NCBI GenBank assembly: GCA_023251285.1 | Contig: JAHEZB010000012.1 | Coordinates: 1 to 15,185, forward strand | DNA length: 15,185 bases | Direction of reading: 5' to 3' | Source of the DNA: Chitinophagaceae bacterium | GTDB taxonomy: Bacteria; Bacteroidota; Bacteroidia; Chitinophagales; Chitinophagaceae | Shown: positions 1-7,150 of the stretch, piece after piece | Layout: every line of letters begins with the position of its first letter | How positions within the stretch are numbered: position 1 is the stretch's first letter | Notes under the pieces: model-generated | What the model saw: the letters and a program-made list of their open reading frames with translations, nothing else | What the model was told of the DNA's origin: nothing | Database searches by the model: none | Program-made: the position numbers and the translations under genes

Positions 1-194
1 GTAAGGATTTTTATTTGCAGCTTTATTAATGTAAAAAAGCCTCTCAATTTTGTCAGTAAATGAATACAAAAGGGAAATTTCCCATTTCTTTTCAGAAAAT
101 ATTGTCAACTATATCAGGATAATGGCGAGTGGAAATAGTAGATTTACTGAATCTATACGCCCCAGAACGCCTCCAGAAGTCAATCTTTTTGTTT
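1..194. other. Intergenic sequence 3' of pyrE, no gene recognised
   Basis: This stretch lies beyond the pyrE stop codon. I read both strands and found no recognisable protein, tRNA or clear terminator. A 72-codon plus-strand frame starts here at a TTG, but it runs antisense into pyrE and has no family features. A gene cut off by the window edge cannot be excluded. Confidence 0.5.
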
Positions 195-830
195 TTAAAG
201 ATTTCCCTTCCAGTTTCCCGGATCCTGGCGCCAGTTTAACAACACATTCTGTTCTGATTCTGAAATAGATTTTTGCTCAATCGCAAGCGCAATTAAGGAA
301 TCGTAATCTGTGAGGGATTTTAAAGGAATCTGATACTTTTCAAATGCATTTTTTGCCTCGGGGAATCCATAATTAAATATAGAAACCATTCCTTGAACTT
401 CCAAACCGGCATTTTTCAAAACATCAACAACCTGCAAGCTGCTCTTTCCGGTTGATATCAAATCTTCGACAACCACTACCCTTTTTCCGGGTTCATAAAA
501 GCCTTCAATTTGATTGCCGAGCCCATGTTCTTTTGGTTTTGGCCTTACATATATATAAGGCAGTTTCAACTGATCAGCAGCCATCGCGCCCCATGGAATC
601 CCGGCAGTTGCAACACCAGCAATCATATCGGCATTTTCAAAAGCCTGGAAAATAATGTTGCACATTTCTGATTTAATAAAATCACGGACAAAAGGAAACG
701 AAAGGATTTTTCTGTTATCACAATAGATGGGGCTTTTCCAGCCGCTTGCCCAGGTGAAAGGATGTTCAATATTTAATTTTATTGCATTAATTTGTAACAG
801 CTTTTCAGCAATCGCTTTTTTATCAGTCAT
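195..830 (-). CDS. pyrE: Orotate phosphoribosyltransferase
   Basis: PyrE transfers the phosphoribosyl group of PRPP to orotate, giving orotidine 5'-monophosphate in de novo UMP synthesis; it is a cytosolic dimer. The 211-residue product has the usual family length. The N-terminal orotate region FTWASGWKSPIYCDNR is at residues 25-40. The mobile catalytic loop RPKPKEHG is at 96-103, supplying the conserved Lys and His. The PRPP-binding motif VVVVEDLISTGKS, with the Glu-Asp pair, is at about 118-130. The ATG at 828-830 gives the normal N-terminus, with MTDKKAIAEKLLQINAIKLN reading straight into the domain. The gene is divergent from the NUDIX gene with 22 bp between starts, so its promoter must extend into the NUDIX coding region. 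No exact TAnnTTTG box is visible there; TAAATTG on the minus strand just inside that gene is the nearest match. Confidence 0.96.
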   Translation of the reverse strand: MTDKKAIAEKLLQINAIKLNIEHPFTWASGWKSPIYCDNRKILSFPFVRDFIKSEMCNIIFQAFENADMIAGVATAGIPWGAMAADQLKLPYIYVRPKPKEHGLGNQIEGFYEPGKRVVVVEDLISTGKSSLQVVDVLKNAGLEVQGMVSIFNYGFPEAKNAFEKYQIPLKSLTDYDSLIALAIEQKSISESEQNVLLNWRQDPGNWKGNL

Positions 831-852
831 GCTGCGAAGATAATAAACACGT

Positions 853-1488
853 ATGAGCTACATTACAATTTACTTTGATGATAAACCGGTTTTTTTATGC
901 GATGAAATCACATCGGAAATTGAAGAATACCGTCATCATCCTGATACTGTTTTTATTGATGAAATGTCGACGGCAGCGATCAATTCCTTGCTGCATGAAA
1001 TCAATAAACCGCAGTTTCATGCAGGAATTATTTTGGGAGATAATTTCGACAAATTGAAAGCTGATTTTTTTAAACATTTTCATTTAATAGAAGCCGCAGG
1101 AGGCCTGGTAAAAAATGAGAATGATGAAATTTTAATGATGTTTCGTCGTGGCAAATGGGACTTGCCGAAAGGGAAATTAGACGAAGGTGAAACGATAGAA
1201 GCATGTGCGAAAAGAGAAGTAGAAGAAGAAACGGGATTGAAAAAATTGAAGATTATCAAGCCAATTGCTATTACTTATCACACTTATGTTCAGTTTGGAA
1301 AGCATAATTTAAAAGAATCGCATTGGTACGAAATGAAAGCGGCAGGAAATGAAAAATTAATTCCCCAAACAGAAGAAGATATCACAGAAATTATTTGGGT
1401 AAAAAAGGAAGATTTGGAACAGTATTATTCAAATACTTTTCCAACAATTATTCAGGTATTAAAATTTACGGATGATAACTTGGAATAG
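853..1488 (+). CDS. NUDIX hydrolase with an extra N-terminal region
   Basis: NUDIX enzymes hydrolyse nucleoside diphosphates linked to another moiety and often act in nucleotide clean-up; the substrate cannot be read from sequence. The 211-residue product carries a complete NUDIX box at 107-129: Gly107, Glu113, Arg121-Glu122 and Glu125-Glu126, ending Gly128-Leu129. This fits GX5EX7REUXEEXGU with all metal ligands present. The NUDIX fold spans about 78-205 and starts at AAGGLVKN. Residues 1-77 precede it and are not part of the fold; they read as a small alpha/beta segment (MSYITIYFDDKPVFLCDEI and onward) of unknown role. The start ATG is 22 bp from the divergent pyrE start, with no Shine-Dalgarno. 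The pyrE neighbourhood makes a nucleotide-related job plausible, which is inference. Confidence 0.9.
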   Translation: MSYITIYFDDKPVFLCDEITSEIEEYRHHPDTVFIDEMSTAAINSLLHEINKPQFHAGIILGDNFDKLKADFFKHFHLIEAAGGLVKNENDEILMMFRRGKWDLPKGKLDEGETIEACAKREVEEETGLKKLKIIKPIAITYHTYVQFGKHNLKESHWYEMKAAGNEKLIPQTEEDITEIIWVKKEDLEQYYSNTFPTIIQVLKFTDDNLE

Positions 1489-1499
1489 TTAATAGCAGA

Positions 1500-1520
1500 A
1501 AATAAGAATTTGCCTTATTT
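1500..1520. terminator. Weak AT-rich hairpin between convergent genes
   Basis: A perfect 7-bp stem, AAATAAG (1500-1506) with CTTATTT (1514-1520), encloses a 7-nt loop. It lies 11 nt after the NUDIX stop codon. The stem has a single G-C pair and there is no clean T-run, so termination activity is doubtful. Confidence 0.25.
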
Positions 1521-1567
1521 CTTGCTCTACTGTCTTTCTGCCTGCTAGTTTCTATTTGCTACTTTCT
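1511..1567. repeat. Degenerate 7-bp-period tract, pyrimidine-rich on plus strand
   Basis: Between the convergent ends of the NUDIX and methyltransferase genes the plus strand breaks into heptamers in constant phase. Examples are TGCCTGC (1539-1545), TAGTTTC (1546-1552), TATTTGC (1553-1559) and TACTTTC (1560-1566). The tract runs into the methyltransferase stop codon. Most units end in C and later ones begin with TA. It resembles the tracts near 12814 and 14519 in period and in placement 3' of a stop, but not in sequence. Confidence 0.55.
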
Positions 1568-2234
1568 ACTTCGACAAAATAACAAACTCCAAATATTCCA
1601 TTTTTTTGAAATAATATTCTTCCTCAAAACCGGCACTTAAAAACATTTCCTGGTGCAATGGATTTACATAAACGACATAAATTTTTCGTTCATTTTTTTT
1701 CAGTGAAGCAAGAATATTTTTCACCACCTGCAGCATCACTACTTCGTCAAAAGGATTGAAGAAAAAGAAAACCGTATCATCATTTTTTATCAAATAATTC
1801 ACCGCGTCACCACAAATAATTTCAAAATCTACAGAAGGAAAACGTGGCTTTATTTTTTCAATGTTTATTTCTGCTTCATTGCATAATGATTGGGAAAAAT
1901 CAATACCCGTTATTTTTTTAAAACCATAATAAGCAGCCACAACCATAATTCTCCCTTTACCCGAACCGTAGTCAACCAGATGCAAATTCGCCCTTTCATT
2001 TTTAAGGAAATCAAACGCATGTTCGATCAAAAAATAATTTGTTGCCTGGTAAATAGAAGCGTGTTTGAGATTCCCGCTTTTTATTTTTTGATCTTGGAGT
2101 CTATCAACTTTTACGGTATGAAGCTGGTATTTTTTTTCACCTTTTATTTCATGATAAACTGTGAAAGCAGCAAGTCGGACGTTCCAGTTTCTCGCAATAA
2201 AATAAAAATATTTCAGGTAATAAAGCGATTTCAT
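1566..2234 (-). CDS. Class I SAM-dependent methyltransferase, substrate unknown
   Basis: The product has 222 residues. The SAM-binding glycine loop is LVDYGSGKGR at 86-95 (Asp88, Gly90, Gly92, Gly94), preceded by a helical region with YQATNYFLIEHAF. The acidic residue after strand beta-2 is Asp112 in GIDFS, and Asp143 in CGDA follows beta-3. FFFFNPF at 156-162 sits where motif IV lies in this fold. The strong DxGSGKGR loop resembles uncharacterised bacterial methyltransferases sometimes likened to the DOT1 fold. I cannot tell whether the target is protein, nucleic acid or a small molecule. The start lies 12 bp after the recJ stop, so the two are probably one transcript. That suggests, but does not show, a link to nucleic acid metabolism. 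No signal peptide or membrane segment is evident. Confidence 0.85.
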   Translation of the reverse strand: MKSLYYLKYFYFIARNWNVRLAAFTVYHEIKGEKKYQLHTVKVDRLQDQKIKSGNLKHASIYQATNYFLIEHAFDFLKNERANLHLVDYGSGKGRIMVVAAYYGFKKITGIDFSQSLCNEAEINIEKIKPRFPSVDFEIICGDAVNYLIKNDDTVFFFFNPFDEVVMLQVVKNILASLKKNERKIYVVYVNPLHQEMFLSAGFEEEYYFKKMEYLEFVILSK

Positions 2235-2246
2235 TGAAGGAATAAA

Positions 2247-3965
2247 TTATGCAGTATTGCACGCTGAAAGCCGGATGTCTATTACCTTTAATTGGATATT
2301 CTTTTCACCGTTCCATTCATTTTCATCGAGCGTATATACCATGTCTATTGGCTGATTCATCTGCATCAAAGGAAATTTTTCAGCCATATTAAAACCTATT
2401 CCCGTCATGGTCACATTTTCATTTTTTACGACAAAACGAACGTGTTGTTCTTTTACAACTCTGGACCAGGAAGTGCTGGTAACATTTCTTGTAATGAAAA
2501 CAGGACGCATATTTTCAGGGCCATATGGCTCCATTTGCTCAACGATTTTGTAAAAGATCTGATTGATATGTTTGAAAGTAATTTCTGCATTAATAATTAA
2601 TTCCGGAACCAATAAATAAGGATCGATACTTAAAGAAACCACTTCTTCAAATTTTTTACTAAATGCATCAACATTTTCAGGATGCATCGACATTCCTGCT
2701 GCAGCAAAATGTCCACCGTAACCAATCAGGTGTTCGCGACATGCATGAATGGCTTCATATAAATTAAATCCCGGAACGCTGCGCGCACTTCCGCCCACTA
2801 TTTTTTCTCCCAATGTGAGAACAACGGTTGGACGATAATACGTTTCTATCAACCTGCTGGCAACGATTCCCACAACACCTTTATGCCAATGAGATTGAAA
2901 AACAACCGTTGTTTTTCGCGATGCCATTTCCGCGTTGTTTGCAATCATCGATAACGCTTCTTCAGTGATGCTTGAATCGGCATCTTTTCTGTCGGTGTTA
3001 TCGCTGTGCAGCATCTCTGCAAACGCCATTGCTTTTTCGCAATCATCTTCAATAAACATACGCACTGCTTTGGTTGCGTCATCCATTCTGCCTGCCGCAT
3101 TTACGCGTGGGGCGATAATAAAAACAACATTATTTATCGAAAAATGGTTTTCAATTTTACTCAGTTTGATAAGCGCTTTTATGCCGGCACAGGGCGATGA
3201 ATTCAATCTTTGTAATCCATAAAAAGCAAGGACACGGTTCTCACCTGTTATCGGTACAATGTCAGCGCCAATCGCTGTTACAACCAAATCAAGGTAACAT
3301 AAATATTCATTTTCGTGCAAGCCTAACGTTTGTGACAGCGCCATCACTAATTTAAAACCGACGCCACATCCGCATAGTTCTTTAAAAGGATAATTACAAT
3401 CTTTTTGCTTGGGATTTAAAATAGCAGTTGCGGGTGGTAATTCATCATCGGGAAGATGGTGATCGCACACAATAAAATCAAGTCCTATTGTACGGGCATA
3501 CTGTATGAGTTCAATAGATTTGATGCCGCAATCAAGAGAAATAATTAAGTCAAAGTCATTTTCTTTGGCAAAATCGATTCCACGCTTGCTTACGCCATAA
3601 CCTTCGCGATAGCGATGAGGAATATAAAAATCAAGATTTTCTTCTTTGTAAATCTTTTTTAGGAAACGATACATCGTAGCAACCGAGGTGGTTCCATCCA
3701 CATCATAATCGCCAAAAACCAGAATTTTCTGATTGTTATTTATGGCAAATAAAATTCTCTTAACTGCTTTTTCCATGTCCTTCATCAAAAAAGGATCATG
3801 AAGTTGCGAAAGCTGCGGCCGGAAATAATCTTTTGCTTTTTGAAAAGTATCAATTCCGCGTTGAACAAGAATATGGCATAGCGGCAAACTGATGGACAAA
3901 GCCTTCTGCAACGCCTGCGCTTTTGCCTTATCTGTTTCCAGTATTTTCCATCTTTTTTCCATCAT
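2247..3965 (-). CDS. recJ: Single-stranded-DNA-specific exonuclease RecJ
   Basis: RecJ degrades single-stranded DNA 5' to 3' in recombinational repair and mismatch repair; it is a cytosolic DHH-family enzyme. The 572-residue product has the standard length and order. Motif I is VFGDYDVDG at 83-91 (Asp86, Asp88, Asp90). Motif II is SLDCG with Asp145. Motif III is CDHHLPDD, with Asp168-His169-His170. Motif IV is around AIGADIVP with Asp235. The DHHA1 part carries GYGGHFAAAG at 415-424, and an OB-like DNA-binding region follows (about 450-570). All metal ligands are present, so it should be active. Two adjacent Met codons open the gene; the second is an equally good start. The methyltransferase gene follows at 12 bp. 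A possible -7 element lies upstream at 4046-4053. Confidence 0.96.
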   Translation of the reverse strand: MMEKRWKILETDKAKAQALQKALSISLPLCHILVQRGIDTFQKAKDYFRPQLSQLHDPFLMKDMEKAVKRILFAINNNQKILVFGDYDVDGTTSVATMYRFLKKIYKEENLDFYIPHRYREGYGVSKRGIDFAKENDFDLIISLDCGIKSIELIQYARTIGLDFIVCDHHLPDDELPPATAILNPKQKDCNYPFKELCGCGVGFKLVMALSQTLGLHENEYLCYLDLVVTAIGADIVPITGENRVLAFYGLQRLNSSPCAGIKALIKLSKIENHFSINNVVFIIAPRVNAAGRMDDATKAVRMFIEDDCEKAMAFAEMLHSDNTDRKDADSSITEEALSMIANNAEMASRKTTVVFQSHWHKGVVGIVASRLIETYYRPTVVLTLGEKIVGGSARSVPGFNLYEAIHACREHLIGYGGHFAAAGMSMHPENVDAFSKKFEEVVSLSIDPYLLVPELIINAEITFKHINQIFYKIVEQMEPYGPENMRPVFITRNVTSTSWSRVVKEQHVRFVVKNENVTMTGIGFNMAEKFPLMQMNQPIDMVYTLDENEWNGEKNIQLKVIDIRLSACNTA

Positions 3966-4045
3966 TCTTAATTGGCTGATATGCTAATTCGCTGACTTGT
4001 CGATTGGAACGTTGTCATGAATAATTTTAAAATTGAAATTTACAG

Positions 4046-4053
4046 CAAACCTA
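4046..4053 (-). promoter_or_regulatory. Possible -7 element upstream of recJ
   Basis: Read on the minus strand this is TAGGTTTG, an exact match to the Bacteroidota -7 consensus TAnnTTTG, about 80 nt before the recJ start. No TTTG lies 19 nt further upstream, so support is partial. Confidence 0.35.
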
Positions 4054-4100
4054 CAAATAACCTGATTTTAGATTTCCACATTTGTATAAGCAGCTTTTTG

Positions 4101-4147
4101 CAACGGATTAAAATCCGTTGTTACAAAATGCATCGTTCCTACGGAAC
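4101..4147. repeat. REP/MITE-like element of two hairpins
   Basis: Two inverted repeats sit 14 bp apart. The first, CAACGGATTAAAATCCGTTG at 4101-4120, is a perfect 9-bp stem with a 2-nt loop. The second, GTTCC-TAC-GGAAC at 4135-4147, is a perfect 5-bp stem. The spacer is TTACAAAATGCATC. Neither hairpin is followed by a T-run in either direction, so this is not an ordinary terminator pair. It lies 37 bp beyond the polyprenyl synthase stop. Paired short hairpins in a gene's 3' flank are typical of REP sequences mobilised by RAYT transposases; no transposase is in the window, and a single copy here cannot prove repetition. Confidence 0.55.
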
Positions 4148-4184
4148 TCGCAATTTGTCGTTTCACATTTTCTGATTTTAAGAA

Positions 4185-5147
4185 TTAATACTTTCTATCT
4201 GTCGTATATCTCACCAATTCCTCCAGTCCCTTTCTGATATCACTTTCAGGAAATTCAAATAAAATTTTCAAAGCTTCGTCACGATATTCGATCATTTTCT
4301 GATTTGCATAAGTAATACCGCCTGCTTCTACCACTTTTTGTAGAACATATTTTATTTTGGCCGTATCCTTATTCTCATTTTTAATGATATAAATAATTTT
4401 GCGTTTCTCTGCAGCACTGATGTTATTGAGTGTATATATTAGAGGTAAGGTCAGTTTTTTTTCTTTCAGATCATTTCCCGTTGGCTTGCCTACATCGTCA
4501 GTACCATAATCAAATAAATCATCTTTTATCTGGAAAGCAATCCCGGTTTTTTCACCAAAAAGTTTCATCTTTTGGGTGAGTTCTTCATTATTACTGGTGC
4601 TCCACGCTCCTACTGCACAGGCGGATGAAAGTAACGACGCCGTTTTACTTCGGATTATTTCAAAATAAATATCTTCTTTTAAATTCAGCTTCCTTGCTTT
4701 TTCAATTTGCAACAATTCCCCTTCACTCATTTGTTTTACCGCATCTGAAAGAATATCCAGGTGTTTAAAATCTCCGGCACCCGTTGAAAGTAACAATCCC
4801 TTGGAGAGCAAATAATCTCCTACCAGAACTGCGATTTTATTTTTCCATAATGCATTGATGGACAAGAAGCCACGTCGTTCCAGCGATTCATCCACTACAT
4901 CATCGTGAACCAGTGTGGCGGTATGTAACAATTCGACCAATGCCGCAGCTCTGTACGTTGATTCATTAACTGTGCCGTGAAGTTTGGCGCTTAAAAAAAC
5001 AAACATTGGCCTGAGTTGTTTGCCTTTTCTTTTGATAATATATTTCATTATCCGGTCGAGCAACGGCGTCTGGCTCTTCACAGATTGAGCAAATTTCTGT
5101 TCGAATGTTGCCAATTCGTTGGCAATAAGATTTTTTGAAAATTCCAT
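4185..5147 (-). CDS. Long-chain polyprenyl diphosphate synthase
   Basis: This trans-prenyltransferase adds isopentenyl units to an allylic diphosphate, making the isoprenoid tail of quinones (menaquinone in most Bacteroidota). The 320-residue product contains the family substrate motif KGKQLRP at 41-47. The first Asp-rich motif is DDVVD at 82-86, followed by the conserved arginines of ESLERRG. The second is DDLFD at 209-213. The residue five before the first motif is Ala77, small as in IspB-type enzymes, rather than aromatic as in short-chain synthases. This points to a long product; the exact chain length cannot be read. The start ATG at 5145-5147 gives a normal N-terminus. A near-match to the -7 box (TATATTGC on the minus strand) lies about 20 nt upstream. 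The closest named relatives are ispB and hepT. Confidence 0.93.
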   Translation of the reverse strand: MEFSKNLIANELATFEQKFAQSVKSQTPLLDRIMKYIIKRKGKQLRPMFVFLSAKLHGTVNESTYRAAALVELLHTATLVHDDVVDESLERRGFLSINALWKNKIAVLVGDYLLSKGLLLSTGAGDFKHLDILSDAVKQMSEGELLQIEKARKLNLKEDIYFEIIRSKTASLLSSACAVGAWSTSNNEELTQKMKLFGEKTGIAFQIKDDLFDYGTDDVGKPTGNDLKEKKLTLPLIYTLNNISAAEKRKIIYIIKNENKDTAKIKYVLQKVVEAGGITYANQKMIEYRDEALKILFEFPESDIRKGLEELVRYTTDRKY

Positions 5148-5356
5148 TATTTTTCAGGAAAAAGGGCAATATAAGACAGAAAGTGAAAAATAAATGATTA
5201 TGCATAAAAAAGCAAAAAGAAGTGAACAAAAATTTCTCATTGATATATCTGAAGAAGCCTTCGCAAAATTGGAAAGTTTTAAAAAATTAACAATACAGAT
5301 TTTAAAAAATATAAAATATATAAAGGTCTCAAGCTTTTACCATTCAATAAAAAAAA
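5148..5356. other. AT-rich divergent intergenic region, no gene recognised
   Basis: This gap separates the divergent polyprenyl synthase and OmpA-family genes. A 61-codon plus-strand frame (5194-5379) is Lys/Ile-rich, has no recognisable domain and ends inside the OmpA promoter, so I treat it as chance. The region should hold the polyprenyl synthase promoter. Confidence 0.5.
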
Positions 5357-5387
5357 TTTGGTTAATGACTTTCCTTTGATACTTTTG
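5357..5387 (+). promoter_or_regulatory. Bacteroidota-type promoter of the OmpA-family gene
   Basis: TTTG at 5357-5360 and TACTTTTG at 5380-5387 are separated by exactly 19 nt. Both match the -33 (TTTG) and -7 (TAnnTTTG) elements known for the primary sigma factor of Bacteroidota. Transcription should start near 5393, giving a leader of about 40 nt before the ATG at 5432. Confidence 0.8.
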
Positions 5388-5431
5388 CAGCCAAATAAAA
5401 CGTTATTTAAGAAATCATTAATCAGAATATT

Positions 5432-7000
5432 ATGAGAAACAAAAAATTTACATCATTACTAATTGGCATTTTCTCGCTTATGTCCGTTGGTGCAATTGCT
5501 CAGGATACAGGTGTTTATAATATTTATGACTCCAGTGTTGTTCCATCAAAAGGAAGAGCGCAACAAAACGAGTTCATGAATAATACTTATGATTTTCCTG
5601 CAAAACCAAGAAACCAAACAGAAATTGGTATCTCCGGTGGTTTGTTTTCAGTCAGCGGTGATGTATCTTCAAAATTACCAACATTTGGCGGCGCTATCCA
5701 TGTTCGGAAAGCTCTTGGATACCTTTTCTCTTTAAGATTACAATATTTATATGGTGAGGCTAAAGGGCTAAACTGGAAGCCTTCCTATGGTTATTCCAAT
5801 AATCCGGTATGGACCAATGCCGGTTACTCTGCCGCCAACCACGATCCGGTGTATTATAATTATAAAACAACCGTTAACGATTTGTCTTTGCAAGGAATTT
5901 TCACTTTAAACAATGTTCGTTTCCACAAACAAAAGAGCGGTATGGTTTTGTATGGAGGTATTGGTATCGGTGCTACTGTTTATAATACACAGGTTCAGGT
6001 TCCGCAGGGACCTAATGGCTTTAGCTCGATCCAGGCTACTGCAGATCAATATCACGACAGGAAAAAGACGCGTGATGCATTAAAATCATTATTAAAAAAT
6101 GTGCCGTATACACAGGCTCAAAATGAATTAAGTACCAAACCTAAATTAGGAAATCACCCTTTACGTCCTTCAGGAACTGTCTTAGCAGGAATTGCTTTTA
6201 AATTAAGCAACCGCGTCAATCTTGCTATTGAAGACAGGTTTACTTTTGTAAAAGATGATTTGTTAGATGGACAGGAATGGCAGGAACATCCATTTTTAGA
6301 TCCTGCTCAGACACGTGATTTTGACAGTTATAATTATTTTTCTGTTGGTTTAAACTTTAATGTTGGCTCCAAAGCGGTTGAACCTCTTTGGTGGGTTAAT
6401 CCGCTGGATTATGCTTACAGCGAGATCAACAATCCTAAACACATGAAGTTGCCTACTCCTGTATTGCCGGATGCTGATGGTGATGGCGTAACAGATCAAT
6501 TCGATAAAGAACCAAATACTCCGGCCGGATGCCCTGTTGATTCTCATGGTGTTTCAAGAGATACAGATGGTGACGGCGTTCCTGATTGTAAAGATAAAGA
6601 GTTGATCACTCCTACTTATTGTCAGCCGGTTGATGCTGATGGCGTGGGTAAATGTCCTGATCCTGAATGCTGCAAAAATATGGTAGCTCAAAATGCAAAT
6701 AGCTGCAACATAGCGGATCTTCCAAGCATCTCTTTCAGAAACAGGAGCAACAACCTCAGCAGCGATGCAAAAGCAATGCTGGCAACTGTCGCTTCTAAAT
6801 TGAAAAGTAGTCCTTCATGCTCAATCGTCATTACAGGTTATCCTGCAGCTTCAAAAGCTTCACAAGCTCTTTGCAATAAGAGAGCCGAGGTTATCAAAAC
6901 TTACCTTACTGAAAAAGAAGGAATCAGCGCTGATCGCCTTACTATTACATGCGAAGTAGGCAGTGGCGATGTAAACACAGTGGATTTAAAATCAAAATAA
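5432..7000 (+). CDS. OmpA-family outer-membrane protein with Asp-rich calcium-binding repeats
   Basis: A probable structural outer-membrane protein of 522 residues. Residues 1-24 form a signal peptide (MRNKKFTSLLIGIFSLMSVGAIAQ, cleavage near AIAQ). Residues about 60-315 are rich in alternating aromatic strands, with NYFSVGLNFNVG at 301-312, as expected for a beta-barrel. Thrombospondin type 3-like calcium-binding repeats follow: DADGDGVTDQFD (347-358) and DTDGDGVPDCKD (377-388), plus a shorter DADGVGKCPD (401-410). The C-terminal region, about 430-515, has the OmpA_C layout, but the usual peptidoglycan-contacting Asp is absent: TGYPAASKASQALCNKRAEV is found where TGHTD and a later Arg are expected; the Arg (484) remains. 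About ten Cys lie in the C-terminal third, suggesting disulfides. The gene has its own promoter and a strong terminator, so it is monocistronic and probably highly expressed. Confidence 0.85.
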   Translation: MRNKKFTSLLIGIFSLMSVGAIAQDTGVYNIYDSSVVPSKGRAQQNEFMNNTYDFPAKPRNQTEIGISGGLFSVSGDVSSKLPTFGGAIHVRKALGYLFSLRLQYLYGEAKGLNWKPSYGYSNNPVWTNAGYSAANHDPVYYNYKTTVNDLSLQGIFTLNNVRFHKQKSGMVLYGGIGIGATVYNTQVQVPQGPNGFSSIQATADQYHDRKKTRDALKSLLKNVPYTQAQNELSTKPKLGNHPLRPSGTVLAGIAFKLSNRVNLAIEDRFTFVKDDLLDGQEWQEHPFLDPAQTRDFDSYNYFSVGLNFNVGSKAVEPLWWVNPLDYAYSEINNPKHMKLPTPVLPDADGDGVTDQFDKEPNTPAGCPVDSHGVSRDTDGDGVPDCKDKELITPTYCQPVDADGVGKCPDPECCKNMVAQNANSCNIADLPSISFRNRSNNLSSDAKAMLATVASKLKSSPSCSIVITGYPAASKASQALCNKRAEVIKTYLTEKEGISADRLTITCEVGSGDVNTVDLKSK

Positions 7001-7022
7001 ATCATACTTCTTGCTCAATGAT

Positions 7023-7056
7023 AAAACCCTTTCCATTAATTTGGAAAGGGTTTTTT
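7023..7056 (+). terminator. Rho-independent terminator of the OmpA-family gene
   Basis: A perfect 12-bp stem (AAAACCCTTTCC at 7023-7034 with GGAAAGGGTTTT at 7043-7054) encloses an 8-nt loop and runs into a T-tract. It starts 22 nt after the OmpA stop codon and separates that unit from bamD. Confidence 0.9.
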
Positions 7057-7090
7057 ATAATCCAATTATCAAAATATTAACTAACCCAAT

Positions 7091-7141
7091 TTTGTTGCCA
7101 TTTATTTTACATTCATTTTTGTTTAAATTCACTTAATTTTG
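7091..7141 (+). promoter_or_regulatory. Promoter region of bamD-rpoZ (two candidate -7 boxes)
   Basis: Candidate one is TTTG at 7091-7094, 19 nt, then CATTTTTG at 7114-7121: correct spacing but one mismatch in the -7 box. Candidate two is an exact -7 box, TAATTTTG at 7134-7141, with no -33 element at proper distance. It would place the transcript start only a few bases before the ATG at 7151. Confidence 0.5.
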
Positions 7142-7150
7142 CGGCTCTTT

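Noticed and set aside
50..268. 72-codon plus-strand frame starting with TTG
   Set aside because: It runs antisense into the 3' end of pyrE, has no recognisable domain, and a non-ATG start with no supporting signal.
1890..2237. 115-codon plus-strand frame inside the methyltransferase gene
   Set aside because: It is antisense to a gene with clear SAM-binding motifs and has no family features.
5194..5379. 61-codon plus-strand frame rich in Lys and Ile
   Set aside because: It ends inside the well-matched OmpA promoter, shows no domain, and its composition follows the AT-rich intergenic DNA.
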